Assembly: GCA_022410635.1 (NCBI GenBank)
Contig: JAJVDF010000859.1
Location: forward strand, 1-64,000
DNA length: 64,000 nt
Reading direction: 5' to 3'
Source of the DNA: Tretioscincus oriximinensis
Taxonomy: Eukaryota > Chordata > Lepidosauria > Squamata > Gymnophthalmidae
In this document: piece by piece, positions 33,501-48,500 of the stretch
How positions within the stretch are numbered: position 1 is the stretch's first letter
How the letters are laid out: every line of letters starts with the position of its first letter
Made by a program: the position numbers and the translations under genes
Notes under the pieces: model-generated
What the model saw: the letters and a program-made list of their open reading frames with translations, nothing else
What the model was told of the DNA's origin: nothing
Databases searched by the model: none

Positions 33501-36500
33501 AAAAGACATTTAGCAGATCCAATAAGGATTGCAATAAATTTACTACACCATGCCACAAGACATCAGAAAAAATTGGCATTCATAAAATTGGACGTCTACA
33601 AAGCGTTTGACTCCATTAACCACCATTATATCAAAAGGATTTGCGAGGGGTTTGGATGTGGAGAGCAATTTACCAAAGTAGTAGAGGCCCTCTTCCAGAA
33701 TAACATGGCTAAAGTTAGAGTTAACACTGGGACATCTAATTTCATTAGCATTAAGAATGGAGTCAAGCAAGGATGTCCTCTTTCACCTCTACTATTCTCT
33801 ATGGGGATAGAAGTATTTGCCAACTCTATTAGGATGAACGATAATATTCAACCATATAAAATAGGAAAAGAGNGACTGAAATTGAATTTATATGCGGATG
33901 ACGCATTAATTATTTCGGAAGACCCCTTGAGATCTATGCCATACTTAATAGAAGAAATTAACTATTTCGAGAAACTCTCCGGAATGTCGATCAATATGGA
34001 AAAATNGGAGTTGATGATGATTAATATCCCAANTAGGGAANGGCGGAGGATACTAAATATCTCTGGATTGAGAAAGGGGGTCAAAAAGCTCACCTATATA
34101 GGGGTAAAAATGACTAAGGACCCACAGAAATTGGTAGAGACCAATTATAATCCGGCATGGAAAAAGATTAAAAAACTGATGGAAAAGTGGCAGAGTAACA
34201 ATTGGAGTATGCTAACAAAAATGAGATCATTCAAAATGTCGATCCTGCCCCGATTCTTATTTCTATTTCAGACTATACCGGACAAGATTCAACAACAAAG
34301 GTTTAAAAGTTGGGAGGATTACCTCAAGAAATGGGCTTTAACGGGCAATAGAAAGAGAGTCTCTAATCGAACCTTCTTTTCTAACCTGCAAGAAGCAGGA
34401 TGGGGGTTCCCATGCCTGAAAACCTATTACGAGACATTGCAGATACAAAAACTGATTGAACTAGAATTCGAGAACACACAAAAATGGGTGAGGATAGAAA
34501 GGGCACTGAACAAAGTAGAATTTATTTCCCTGCTTTCAATGGATATAGAAAGGGAGCGAAGGAGATGGTGGCTTCCCCCCTTAGAGCAAACATGGAGAAC
34601 GTGGAAATTAAATAATAACAAATTAACAACTGCTACCGCTATGGTGGCTTCAACAAAAATAATCAATCATACGGGGGATCACAATTTGGCAAGGTATATC
34701 ACCCAAGTAACATTGAAAAGACTGAGGGAACTGTTTGATATAAATGGCAATCCTATGACACTAACACAACTGCGAGGACTTAATCCATCATCTCACAACT
34801 GGATGGCCATAATGGCCATCTGGACATATATTAATAGAACCTCGGTAAAAGCCATTATGAAACAACGCCCGTCGGCATTTGAAAAAGCAGTGGCAGAAAA
34901 ACTGGATAAACAAAGGGGAGTAACGGGAAAAATATAAGTTGATAAGAGCTAAATATAAGAATCTAAACACCCTCAGATTAAGTTGGGAAAGAGATGTAAC
35001 TTTTACACAGGAGGTGTGGGATGGGTGGGTTAGAGATATATGTAAGATCAAAAGCAATAAGATAAGAGAATTACAAATGAAAATTTTAACACGGTGGTAC
35101 CGGATGTCCTCACAGATTTCACACATGGGGAATTTCTCACCTTTTTGTTGGCACGGGTGTCAGGTGGTAGGAAGTTTTATTCATATGTGGTATAACTGTA
35201 GGTATGTGAAGCAATGGTGGGATTTAATTTTTAATGAGTTAGGTATTATTTTGGGAATCAATTTGAGTAAAAGTCCCTCTCTGCTACTGATGAATAGAGT
35301 TGACTATCTGCGTTTACAATCCTCAAAAAAATACATAGTGGAGAAATCTATTTGGGCAGCGCAACTTACCATAGCGAGAGGATGGAAAGATAAAAGTAAA
35401 TGGACGTTGAGTCTATGGTATGAGTATATGTCTGAATTCCTAATATTTGATATACTGCGAGAAAAATGTTTAATAAATATGGGTCTGTTACAAAGGACTT
35501 TATGGGAAAGGAACTGGTGGGAAATCTTAGCCCTTGGTGCAAACTTCACAAGAAATGCGATGTTGGCCCATACGATTGCTGTGATATCTGATTTAAGAAC
35601 TATGATCTAATATGTAAATATGTATATATGATCTCCCGGGGTGGGTGGGAAGGGTATGTGTATTGTCTATTTTTGTTTGATGTTATGTTTATGTTATGTT
35701 TTGTTTAATCTATGTTGTAATATATCTGTAAAATAAATAAAAAACTTTATATATATTAAAAAAAGTATAATAAGACACAAATCTGTTATGTCTGATCATA
35801 CATATGAGCCGCAGCACTTGAGGTGGGTAGCATGACTTACCTCCTAGATCCAGGAACACCACCCCACAGGTAAGTGCAATAATGGGGTGTTCCTTTCCCT
35901 GGATCTAGAAGGTAAGTCATGACCTTACAGTGGGATGTACCCAAGATAACTAACATTACAATTCCCCACAGGGAGGGGCTATGGCTCATCCTCCTGTTCA
36001 TCCAAAACATATTGAAGTATACATCTACCATAGCAAGCATGATCTGTGAGAGAAAGCTCAAGTTTGTAATGTGCTCCAAGTGGCTGTCTCACAGATAGTG
36101 GCGACCAAAGCTCTATTGAAAAAGGCTGCCGATACCGATGCTGAACGAGTAGAATGAGCAGTAATTTTAGTAGGGGGGATTTTTCCTTGATTAGAATAAG
36201 ACAACCCTATAACCTCTTTTAACCATGAAGCCACAGTATGAGGCTTAGCCTGTGCCCGTTGCTTGCATTTATAAAATAAAAGGAAAAGTGCCTCAGATTT
36301 CCTGAAAGGTTTGGTCCGTTTAATATACGTAAGAATAGCCCGTCGAACATCCAAAGAATGTCAGTATTTTTCTTTAGGATTGGTTGGATATGGACAGAAG
36401 GAAGGATAATTTCCTGACCTATGTGAAACTTTGACAGTACTTTAGACCTGAATAAAGGGGTAGTTTTCAAAACCAATGCACCTGGCATTTGTTTGAAACA

Positions 36501-39500
36501 CTGTGGAAGTGTGGATAAAGCAGAGATTTCAGAAACCCTTCTGGAGGAAACAATAGCAACTAGAAAAACAGTCTTGAGCGTTAAATGTTTGAGGGAAGCT
36601 TCCTTTAATGGCTCAAACGTTTTAGTAAAATATTTAGTTTCCAAGATGGAAACCTATGTTGTACTGGAGTTTCATTACTCTTAACTGCTTTGAGAAACTT
36701 GGAGATATGTTTGTGTGAAGACAGTGGAACATCTGACTGAATGTCCAAAACCAAGGCTATAGCCGAAACATGACGTCTAAGTGTACTAGAGCGGAGTCCC
36801 ATATCTAATCCTTTCTGGAGGAACAGGATAACTTCGTCATGTGAGGCTTGGAAGGGGTCCAAATCCATAGAATTATTCCAAATACAAAAACTTTTCCAAA
36901 CTCTAGAATAGGATGACAGAGTGGATTGTCTCTTATCTTTTAACAATGTAGAAAATTACAGATTTAGGGTAACCTAGGTGCCTGTACTCCATCCTTTGAG
37001 CCTTCAAGTAGTCAGTCTGAGCCATCCTGGATTGGGATACAGAAAGGGACCAGGGGACAGTTGGCCGTGCCAGCAAGGAAGTAGAAAAGGCTGACTGATT
37101 GCTAAGGTTTTGATAACAGAAAATCAAGGTTTTTTCAGCCAGAAAGGTGCCACGAGTAGACCATGGAGGCAGAATCCTGAATTCTGGCCAACAGTCTTGG
37201 AATTAGAGGAATGGGAGGGAAGGCGTATAGAATCCCTTGGAGCCAGGGATGAGATAGGGCATCTACGCCTTCCGCCTCCCTCTGCAGAAAACGTGACAAG
37301 AACCTCGGTACTTGTGTATTGTCTTTTGTTGCAAAAAGGTCCATAACAGGTAGGCCCCACTTGTGGACAATTCTCGAGAATAGGGCAGGATTTAATTTCT
37401 ACTCGGCATTTGAGATCTTTTGCCTGCTGAGGGCATCTGCAGTTGGGTTGAGACTGCCCTGGATATAAAGAGCAGACAAAGACAAAATATTACATTCTGC
37501 CCATTGGAAAATGGATACAGACAATGCCATTAAACTCTTGGACCTAGTACTGCCTTAGCGGTAGTGTTATCTGTTAACACTAAGACATGTTGACCTTGAA
37601 GGCGAGTAGAAAAAGTCTTGAGGGCTAGGAAAATCGCTTTAAGATCTAGTCAATTAATTGAGTGTGTCAGGTCATCCTGAGACCAAGTTCCTTGGATCAT
37701 TTGTCCTTGACAGTGTGCCCCCCAGCCAGTAAGGCTGGTGTCAGTCATAAAAACAATGCAATGGGGAGGAGCCAAGGGAGTGCCCTGACTCAAGAATTCT
37801 ATGTCCTCCCACCATGTCAGAGCTTGAGAAAAATTAGCAGAAAGAGGTAAATAAATCTCACGTTTCATAGCAATCTGCCAGCATCCATTGGATTTCCCTT
37901 GCATGAAACCTAGCACAGTAGACCAAATAAAAAAATGAAACCATTTTACCCAGGAGAGAAGACAAGGTGGACAATGGAACATGGGAGAACCTCTTAATGG
38001 ACCAAATTAAACCAATTAATTTTTGAACCCTCAGGGGATCTGGAGCAATAGTACCCTTACGAGTGTCAATTATGGACCCCAAGTGTGACAGCATCTGGGA
38101 CGGTGTGAGAGAACTCTTGGCCAGGTTAATGAGGAATCCATGTGATTGTAGCACCTCTAAAGTAATGGAAATATCCTTATATGCCTGATCCAGGGATTTA
38201 GAAACCAGCAGAATGTCGTCTAGATAGGCAAACAGGACAATACCTTTGGTCCTCAGGATGCCCATAATAAAACTAACCATCTTTGAGAAAACTCGAGGTG
38301 AGGAACCCATGCCAAAGGGCAAAACTGAAAACTGAAGGCAGTGATCAACTATCGCAAAACATAGATAATGTCTGGAAAGAGTATCTATAGGAACATGAAT
38401 ATAGGAATCCTGTAGGTCTAAGGAAGACAGGAAGGTGTTAAGAGGAATGGCTGACCTAATAGAATTCAAAGTTTCCATCTTAAAATGTTGATATTTGATA
38501 AAGAATTAACAAAATGTAGATTCAAAATAGGTCTCAACCCTCCTGATTGTTTATCTACTACAAACATATGAGAATATACACCCAGAGCCACTTGGCCTGT
38601 GGGAACAGGTTCAATAGCATTTAGATCCAATAATTCAGACAACACCTTGTGTAAAGCTAACACCTTGCTCTCTAGGCAGCCATTGGGGAGGGATTGGCCA
38701 AAAGTGACTGGAGGAGTGGAAACCAATTCTAAAACATAACCTTCAGATACAATTTTGAGAATCCAGGGTGGAGCTCCTGAGACTTCCCATTGATGGGCAA
38801 AAAAGTTTTAGTCTACCGCCCACTGGTATAGATAATACACTAATATCTTTGAAAGGGGTGGTGAGTGGAAGCTCCTCTCTGTGGGCACAATCTCTGTTGA
38901 CCTCTAGAACTAAAGGACTGAGACCTAAAACTGGAGGAAAAGTCCCTTTGTGAGCGAAAATTCTGTCTGCTCATGGGAAAGTAAGATCTACAGTACCCAT
39001 AACCCCTTCGAAAGGAGGAGTAGCGTCTGTCTTTACCTCCTGATTTGGGTTGGAAGGAGGTTTTCTTCTTATTTTTAGTGTCAGCCAGAGTCTCTTTAAG
39101 CTTGGGCACCCCAAAAAGAATGCCACCAGAAAAGGGAGCTGAGGTAAGATTAGTTTTAGCCTGAGAGTCTCCCGACCAAAAACGTAGCCACAGCACCCTC
39201 CGGGAGGCTATGCTGAGAGCCTTGGATCTAGCTTCCATAACCATTAGATCAAGGGAAACATCAGCTGAAAGTTCCAAGACCTGATGAACAAATTTAATGG
39301 GCTGGACAACACCTGGTGGGAGCGTGGGTCCTGAAGAATAGCTTCTGCCCATTTGAAAGCTGCTCTATAACAAAGTGCCATGTTGGCATTCGTGCGAGTT
39401 GAGAGAGAAGCAATATCAAAAACTCTTTTGAGGTATCCTTCAATTTTTCTTTCTTGATCTCGTAAAGGTGTGTTGCCATCCCTCGGTGCAGCCAAATGCA

Positions 39501-42500
39501 AAACGAGCGCAGTGACATCTGCGTCCATGAAAGGGGACTGCCATAGCTTGGGGTTTCCCATATCGGAATCAAAAAGCTTCCTCAGTAGGAATGGATGTCT
39601 AACATTTTTAGTAGGTGTTTGCCATTCCCTGGACAGAATCTCCTTGAAAGAAGCAGGTAAGGATGTACCTGGAACTTTGGTATCTGGAGGCATCATCAAA
39701 TTGGCTTTTTCTTTTGCCAATTTCTCAGACATAGGGTTAGCCTGCTCAAGATCTAAAATGGCCAACAGCTTATCCAATAGTTTGGGATAGAACTCATGTT
39801 TGAAAAACCTGGAGGCTGGTTCCTGTTCATCCATGCCATCCTCATCCTGAGAGGAATCGATAACCAGCCTTCCAGGGAACACTTAGCTTGATTCAAATCC
39901 TGATCAGATGCAGAATCATCTAGTAATAGAGAACCCTGAGAGGAAGAGTTCTCATCAGAACAGCTTTCAAGATGTTTAGTTTTGCTGAGGACCTCCCTAG
40001 GAACAGGCTCCGTAGGGGAGTGGGAGTGGTGATGATGTTTTCGCTCAGAACCCGACCCCTTGGAAAGCTCTGAAGGCTTACCTGGCTTGTTATGGTCTGA
40101 AAGAGCCTTAGAAGGAACAGGCGTGACTTTTTTTTACCTTTTTTATCCTTTTTAACTTTTCTATCATTCTTGTCTTTGTGTTTTGAAAGGTCCGGACTAT
40201 CTAGGACTTTATCAGAGTTCTCTATGGTCTTTCCAAGATTACCTGCCTTCTCTATGATTTTGTCATGTTTACTATGTTTCTCTATGGTCTTGTCACATCT
40301 ATCCTTTTTCTCTATGGTCTTTTGGTGCGTTTCCAATTTGCCCTTGGATTTTTCGTGCCTAACTGGCTCCTCCAGTGTCTTTTTGCGCCCTTTATCCTTT
40401 TTAAATAAAGAGGGGGCGCGGGATCGGTGGAAACGCCCTGCAAACTAGGCTTGGGCGTTTTAGCTCCCTTGGCCGATTGGACAGGAGAAGCCTTGGAAAA
40501 ATCCCATTCTACCACCGCCCAGGGATGGCAAGATGGGGTCGGAAGACCTCCCGAGGTAATCTGTTCACCAAAAGCACCTCTATTGGGGGGGCTGGATGGG
40601 CCAGGAGAATCAGAGCCAAAAAGCCGCTGCAGTGTCGCATTGCTGGATTGGTGCTGCTTATTAAAGTAATTCTCTACAGCCATTCTAATATGCTTCGAGA
40701 AAGTGGACTCAATCAAGAGGAAGTTTCGGCTTCAACTTCTAAGTGAGCTCCTACCACATCCTCATTTATGTTCGATGGTTGGTCTGCCGACTGAGCCATC
40801 ACCCGTTTTGGACCAGCCCCCACGGGTGGCATGACGGGGATCAAATTCTTGTCCTCTCGAATATAGTGAATAGTCAATTCTTTTGGCTGTTGATCAGTGC
40901 TCACAATACCCACAGTCCCCTCGGGTTGAAGGTGTAACGAAACCGAGCGGGGGCTAAGACTGTGTCTGTACTCTTGTATATTTAGTTCTTCAAAATAGTT
41001 TTGGTAACACAGTCCCCCCTTATTAAAATTGGTAGATGGTCTTTTCTTTTGAACAAGGCACTTGGATTTTATTAGTTTGCTTGTTTGTAGATAGAATAGG
41101 AAAGATGGGATAAATAAAATGAACAGACAGGGTTTATTCCTCAGGTAGACTGCCACCACTTCCCCCAGGAAGAAATTAATATTAAGGAGTGAAAATCAAG
41201 CCAGAATGAGCCCCTTTGCTTTGTATACCCAAATAATAAAGTCTTCTCTGTTTTAAACCATCAAAACAAAAGCTTTATTATAACAAAGTAACAGGCAACT
41301 CAAACATAAAGAAACCGAAGATACACCTTAGTCACACTGGGTAGGGAAAAGGTCCTGAGCCTTTAATGTCTCTGGCTAAGCTTCCCTCTTGCTTGCCCAC
41401 ATTCAAAGTCCCTCAGCTTTCCTTTTATATCCCACACTCTCCCAGCTGCTATGTTTCCCTCTTTGGTAAGTCTTTTATTTTCACACTCCCACAGAGAACC
41501 ACTTTTATTTTAGTTGTTTGGTCACAAGCTCAAACAATCTTAAAGACAATTCAACACACAATGCAACCATCAATACTACTCTGTCCCTCTTCTTCAACAA
41601 ATCAACCAACAACCTACCTTCTCCCCCTCGCACCTCACCCTTTTATATCCCAAGCCCCGCCCCTAAGAGCTGTTAGGCTTGGAAAACTTAAAGGAGCCTT
41701 ACTCCAATTAAGTCATTTCATTACAGAGGGGAGCTACGCGAAGCTGTCTTGTCCTCAGGAACAGGCAATGCATTGCGAGAGGAGGAATTACGAAGTGCAG
41801 ATATTTTTTTTTTAGTTTTCCCACGGAACTGCCTGGTCTTCTCTTGAGTAGGCTGAATGGTGAAAAATTGCCTCATCCGAAGAGCTGGATAACAGGCCCA
41901 TATAGATCCAAAATAGACTGGGAATAATTAAGACTTCTGTTTTGCTGAACAGCAACAGAAGGACTGGGAATATGGCCACCATTGGGGTCTTATAAAGATT
42001 CTAGAGGTGGGGCTTCTGTTGTAGCAAATCGGAATCACCCACTGGAAGGGCATGACTTACTTCCTAGATCCAGGGAATGTGTTGGTCAGGAGCATTTATT
42101 TCAGCTACCGATGGTTCACTATGTATGGCCCTTTCTAGACAGAGAAAACCTGGTCACAGTAATCTACACTCTGGAAACATGTAGACTGGGCTATTGTGAT
42201 GCACCTTGAAGACTGTTTAGAAGCTGCAGCTAGTGTAGAACACAAGAATTAGGCAGCTAACTGGCANAGTTGCTAAGTTGAAAAATAAGTGCAATGGGTT
42301 CCTGTGGTGTTCACAGTTCCCATTTGTTCCAAGCTCAATTCAAGGTATTAACACTAAATTCCAAAGCCCTAAATGGCTAGTGCCTGAAATATCTGAAAGA
42401 ACACCTCCTCCCATACAGATCTGTCTACATCCGACAATCTTAGGGAGAGAGCCTCTTGATGGTCTCACCACCTTCGATAGTCAAAGGGGTATGGACATGT

Positions 42501-45500
42501 GGAAAAATATTCTTTGCAGTAGCCCCCAGCTTANGGAATGGTCCCCCCTCTGAGGTGCGGCAGGTACCTTCACTGTATGGATTTAGATATCTGGTTAAGA
42601 TGCACCTGTTCACTCTGGCATTTGGCTGAGGAAACATCTCCCCCATGGAGGAGCAGTTTGACTGTTTTTAGAACTATTTTACAGTGATCTGTTCTGATAC
42701 CCTTGGATGTTGTGTGGGATTTAGATATGAATGAGTGAATCTTGAGAACTGAAAGGAGAGGGAACTATATCCAAATAACCATGGTAACACAGATTAGAAC
42801 AGATTGATCGGCGATGTCTCCCCTACCGTTAGATCAGCTTCTTTTTTTGTTTCTTCCTCCTTAATTGTACCGAATGGGGATGCTGTGAAGCCAAGGAAAG
42901 AGTTAGATTTTAGTAGCACGGCATGGATCATTAGAGGTTGCACTCCCAATCATTGTTTCCTTGGGAAGCAAGGAAAAACTTGAAATACAATGGATCAACA
43001 CTGGTGATATGAGTAACTTAATAATACGTTTCTTACATACCTCTAATATTTATCATCACATCAATACTGCAATGACCAATAGATGACTGGCATCAGTCCA
43101 AAATCAGCAGTGTCTCTGCTTGAAATCTAGCAACTGCACACAACTGCAATCCGTATTAAGTGAACTCTGGCAACACTTTTGCTTTTAGACTCCAANTGGA
43201 AGCTAATCATTGGGGGTCTTCTGATGGACCCCCCCCTCCCCTCCATGGTAGCAGATCGCTGTTAATCTCTCAGTTGCTTCTGCTGCCTTACAGTTTCAAA
43301 TGTCCTTCTGCTGCACCATTTGAACAGCTGAAGAAACCTGCTACTGTGGACCCCTGCCCTTGCTACTAGCTCTGGTAAGGGCCAAAAGCAAACTCCAGAA
43401 GGGCAGGGATTTTTTTTTAAAATGCCATGTCATCTGCGCAGTTTCCTCCTGTGCTGTCAAGTTGCTGACCCATAGCCACAATGAGACAGGGAAAACAGCA
43501 AAAAGGATTTAAACCCCTTTTGCTGTTTTCCAATTCGGATTTCCTTTCCAGTGTGAACGCAGCCATATTGAGTTCTCCCTACTTTTGGATGCAAGGACTT
43601 GTCATTGCATAAATTGCTTCATTTTGTTTATCTCTTGCTGTCTTGAATAAAGTTGTTGACAAGTAAATCCTGTGCATCAGAGAAAAACAGGAGGGCTTTC
43701 CCAGGCCATGTTTCCTCCCTCACTTAATCCACTGGTCACGTATCATGGCTGAGGTAGTAGCCTCACCTAGCTGAGTGGTGTTGCTGATGTTTAGAGATCT
43801 CGAAAGCATGCTGTTGCCGTTCATCTCCAGCCATTCCACTTGAGATGGTAGAACAAGTAACAAGAAGGACCACAGCCATCACCAAAGGGGCTCACTAACC
43901 TCAGCAGTTCTAACGAAGAGCATCACACTGCAGTGCTGAGAGTCATGTGAGATTCTCATGCATTTTGCAAGAAAATCCCAGGTGCACGAGTCCGAAAAAT
44001 GCTCATCACTCGTGTAGGGATTTTTATCAGGATTTTCGATGTCATTTCCAGTCTCTGCTTCTGGGAATGGCAATTGGTGTGATGTCACTTCCCGTCCTGC
44101 CGTGGAAGTGACATCACAAAAATTTCACGAGCACGCTGCGCATGACAAACTAACCCTCNTAAGTTGTCTGAGATTTTTCGGGCTCCCGTATAAGATTTCC
44201 CGCTCGGAAAACTCCCATCATCACAATATCGAATGGTGCCCTAGGAATTTGCATACTTTGACCTCTAATTCTTTTCCTGTGCCTCTGAGTTTTCTCACTC
44301 TTAAAGCTGCAAACCACCACAGCCTCCCATCGCATTCCTTTCGTTTTCAACCAAAGAAACACTGCATTAATACTGTTTTTATGTGCTGTACACAGCAACC
44401 ATCATCCATCCGACCTCCACACAAAAAACAAACAGGAAAACATAGGAGGCATCACTATACCTGTGGCACCACGCAAACCATGTGCACCATGCAGCCTCCC
44501 AACAAAATCCCTGAAGCGAGAGGCCTGAAGGGGGGAAAAAGATGTACATGAGGTCTACTCTGCTTGCTTTGTATCATTTGCCTGCTGCTGACAGATATAT
44601 AGTATTTCCCATGAAGTCTATTCCTTATTTCTACAAGAAAAGAGCTGAAAGAGATTCTGTCAGCCACGGCCAATTCATTTAGGAACATGAGCAGCAAGCC
44701 CTGCAAAACAGGGAGGGGGAGGGAAGGCTGCTCTTGGCCACTCAGGGGCCAGATTCCTCCTGCCCACGTGACGCATATAGATGGCCAGCTGACAGTGCNA
44801 CCAAATAACCCCACTTTTTAGCCCCTCTTGTGGATGCAGCCTAAGACATATTAGAGAGCTGCAGCCAGATTAGGAGTGAACAAGTTGGAAGAAAATAAAC
44901 ATTAGTTTCCTTCCTTTAAGAAGCTCCATTTCCAAATCTTAGTTTTTTGGAAAGAAAAAAAATACTAATTAAAACAATTTTTTTGCATGCAGCTCAGTTT
45001 CTCTCTTTTTCCCTTACATACTATTTTTTAATACAAAATTACCTTTTTTGAACCTGGTTTTGTTTTTGGCCCCCTTTTTAAGATCAGTTGGTCCAAATAA
45101 TCAGCTTTCTCACGCCATGTCTTTAAACTCCGATACTCTTTTTTCATTTTTTCCAATCTACAGAGTGAAATAAGTGACCATTCTTTTAAAAACAAAAATA
45201 TTTTCATAACTTTCAAGCAGTCCCTAACACCAAATAATGAAGGGGCAGAAATGCACTTTTAGATTCCAGGTCATCTTAAAATGGAAGCAATGATAAAGTT
45301 GATGAACATCAATCACCCATTAGCATTCAAGGGCCGGTAGAATTTCTAAACATGCAATGAAACATCATTTTCTTTCCATATTATCTATATCTAATCTGTA
45401 ATGTCTAATTTGACAATAACAAAAATAACAACTCGGAGAGCTTCAAGACAGGACTAGACAGGTTTATGGACCCCAAGAGTATAAATGGGTATTAGGATGG

Positions 45501-48500
45501 ATGTCTGGATGTTGACTCTGGAATGGAGCAACAGGCAGGACTCCTGAAATACCTTTTGCAGGGAGTCATGAACAGGTGCATATTTTGCTTTCCACTGTTC
45601 AGACTGCCCAGGTCCATCTGGTGGGCCTCTGTGTGAGACAGAATGCTGGACTAGGTGGGCTCTGGCCTGATCCAGTTACCATTTCTCTCGAAATGTTAGC
45701 TGAAGATAGATTAAAATTTAGGGGTGAATATTCCTTCCTACCTTCAGATATTGTTTTAATAAGTCAGTTTTGTATTTTTGTATTTATTTTTTACTACCCT
45801 AACACCTTCAGGTATATGGCGGACTGTAAAGTAAAATTAATAATATATAATTTTAGGGAGGTGTTTCATCAGATGCTTTTTGGATGTCCTTGCAGAGTAA
45901 CACTGGGACTACATAATAACTATGGGATTAGATGAAAGGTTTTCACGGACTGAGGTCACCCACATGCTTTTAAATAATCTTCAATCTGAAAACTAGAAAA
46001 GCATATTTTTCCTAGTTTTCAATCCAGTTCTTCAAGACTGGTGTAAAATCATATGTGTGACCACGGCCTACGCATAAACAAATGGATTAAATTTATAGAA
46101 TAGGGGATGGAAAGTTAAAATCTTGCACTACAACGTCGGATTAAGTTATTAAGAACATGGATAAATCCTGATGTTTCCTCAGCAATATGAAATGGAGACT
46201 AGTGGTGCATGTGTGTGTAGCCCCACCGAGAAGGGAGTAAAATTTTTCTTTAAAATGTTGTTTCTATCAAGATGTAATGGAACAAGTTTAGTAAACAGTA
46301 AAAAGCAAAACAAAGATGACCGGACTTCCCTCCAAAACAGTTGTGAGGAAAGCCTTTGATTCAACTGAGCTTTTGCCTCATCTGATTTCCTCCTCAGTCT
46401 TTGCTTTCATCCCATCTCCATCTGAGACATAGAGAAAGTTATTTTTTCCTAACTATAGGCTGACCAGATGATCCCTTTTTTGTGGGGGGGAAACCCAGTT
46501 TGGGGGTATCTACCCAACCCTTCCGGGGAACGACGACGACAACAAGTTTTCCGTTTTTTGCTAAAGGATTTTTTAAAAACCAAAAAAACACTGCACCACC
46601 ACTGGGGCTCTGGCAGTTGGGGCCAGCTCCTGAAGGCACCCTCCCCTCAGTAAAAAAATTTAAAAATGCAAATTTCTTGCACACTTTGAAAATTTATCAT
46701 GTGCTTCGTGGATTTCTTGGGCGGGGATTTTGGTGGGGTATGCATGTTGGTAAGTGATTTGCATATTCATTAATAGGCAAATTAGCATGAATATTAATTG
46801 CCCCAGTTTGGGCCTCAGAAAATCTGGTCAGTCTACTAGCTAAGCCATCAGGAACATCTTAAACAGCAGAAGCTGAACAAAGAATCTTGGAACAACAGAA
46901 GCGTATCAAAGGATAAAGTGTCCTACATCAGCCTAGGTCAGATTTAACCTAGGTTACCCTTCCATTGCTGTGGAAATTAATTATGGTAGTCTGGAGTTTT
47001 CCAACCCCCTTCCTTAGAATCCAATTGAAAAAGTGCATCCACTGGTTTGTCAACCATTTTAATCATAATTTGGCTGCATTTTTATAATGTCCCAATCCTG
47101 CTCTTTTCAGTTTAAGAGTATTAGAGTCTGCCCCTCTACAGTCCTTTGAATTTTTTATATAGATGTTTTCACACTTACCTTTCCTGTGGTGGTTTCTGCA
47201 AAGCTCTCTGAAGGTTTCTATAGTGTTCTGACATTTCTGCAGGTTTCTCAATCTCAATGTTTCCAACTGTAACATTCAGATCTGGAGATAAGAATGCAGG
47301 GTAATCCATGCGCATTGGCTTCAATACATTACTGAAAAACAAGGAGGAAATTGGTCATTCAAATATTTATCAACAGAGAAAATTGAGAAGAAGAGTTCAT
47401 ACCATTTGCGTAATGCAAGATGTTTAAGGAAAAAGAGGTAATGAAGACCCATTATATATACTGCTCAAAACAATTAAGGGAACACTTTAACATAAATGTT
47501 ATGTTAAAGTGTATATATAATATATAATTTATATATGGCTGAGCTCACATGTCTACTTTAAACCTTCTTCCATTCATTTTTAGTGCCAAAGAATGGGGTT
47601 TCGTTCAGGAGAAAATTGGATCAACCTCATTCTTCAGGACTGAAGAAGATTTCAAAGTAAAGGTATGACAAAGGCCTATGTGATGATAATAAAGTTTCAA
47701 ATAACAATGTTTAAAATCCAGTAGTTTTGAGCTTAAATGGCCTTATTCACATTTTTGGACAATCTTGCTGAAAATACAATTCTTGTTCAAATTTCATCCT
47801 ATACGTTTGTTTTTCGAAGGTTCACAATTGGTTATTAAGCTTATACAACTTAACACAAATATTGTGTTGTATATTACTTCCCAAACATTTATTTATTTCA
47901 GTAAGGGGCTTGTTGTACTAGAATACTAATGGTAAGTGGCATTAGCTTTTGTAGACACGTCTACGTCTTTAGATGCATCCTTCCTGGACTTTCTACTAAG
48001 ACTAACTTGGCTATTTCTCTGAAATTTGTCTGTTTATTTAATTGAAATTATCATCTATTCCCTTCATTTCAAATAACATTGTACAAGATGTACTCTCCCC
48101 TTTCTCCCTCTATGTCCTCTCCTCCTCTCCATTTATTTACAATCATATTTTACTGTTCAAATGTTTATGATGGCACCAGCTTGAAGCTCACATCACGCCA
48201 TTGCCTTCTCACTTTACAACTTCACTATGTAGATCCTTTTTTGAGGGGGGGAATTCCTGCAAATGTATTTTCCTTTACATTTACCTAATATGTTTTTCTA
48301 CTAGAAGCATTTTTTTCTTTTAAAGTTGCGATGATTTCCCACAAAGGAAAAAAAAAACCACAATTATTTTAAAATAGTATCTGATTTTTCCATCCGTGAT
48401 CATGGTACTCCTGATATTGTCCTAGAATGCAGACCTGATAACCTGGATTTAAAGTATTGTGTTGCTGTGCTAAAATGTGGAACATTGACCTAATGTCTGA

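Larger units (their letters stand above)
32491..42075 (-). mobile_element. DIRS-type tyrosine-recombinase retrotransposon, with nested LINE
   Basis: Minus-strand order: gag-like region, RT (YLDDILL), RNase H, tyrosine recombinase (SSRRVSEI ... HSTR). The outer parts at 32534-32650 and 41955-42060 are inverted copies of each other (AGTGGGTGATTCCGATTTGC). An internal complementary region sits at 35850-35936. There is no target duplication, as expected for integration by a tyrosine recombinase. The reading frames carry several frameshifts, so the copy is inactive. It lies in C2CD6 intron 10, in the same orientation as the gene. Confidence 0.88.
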
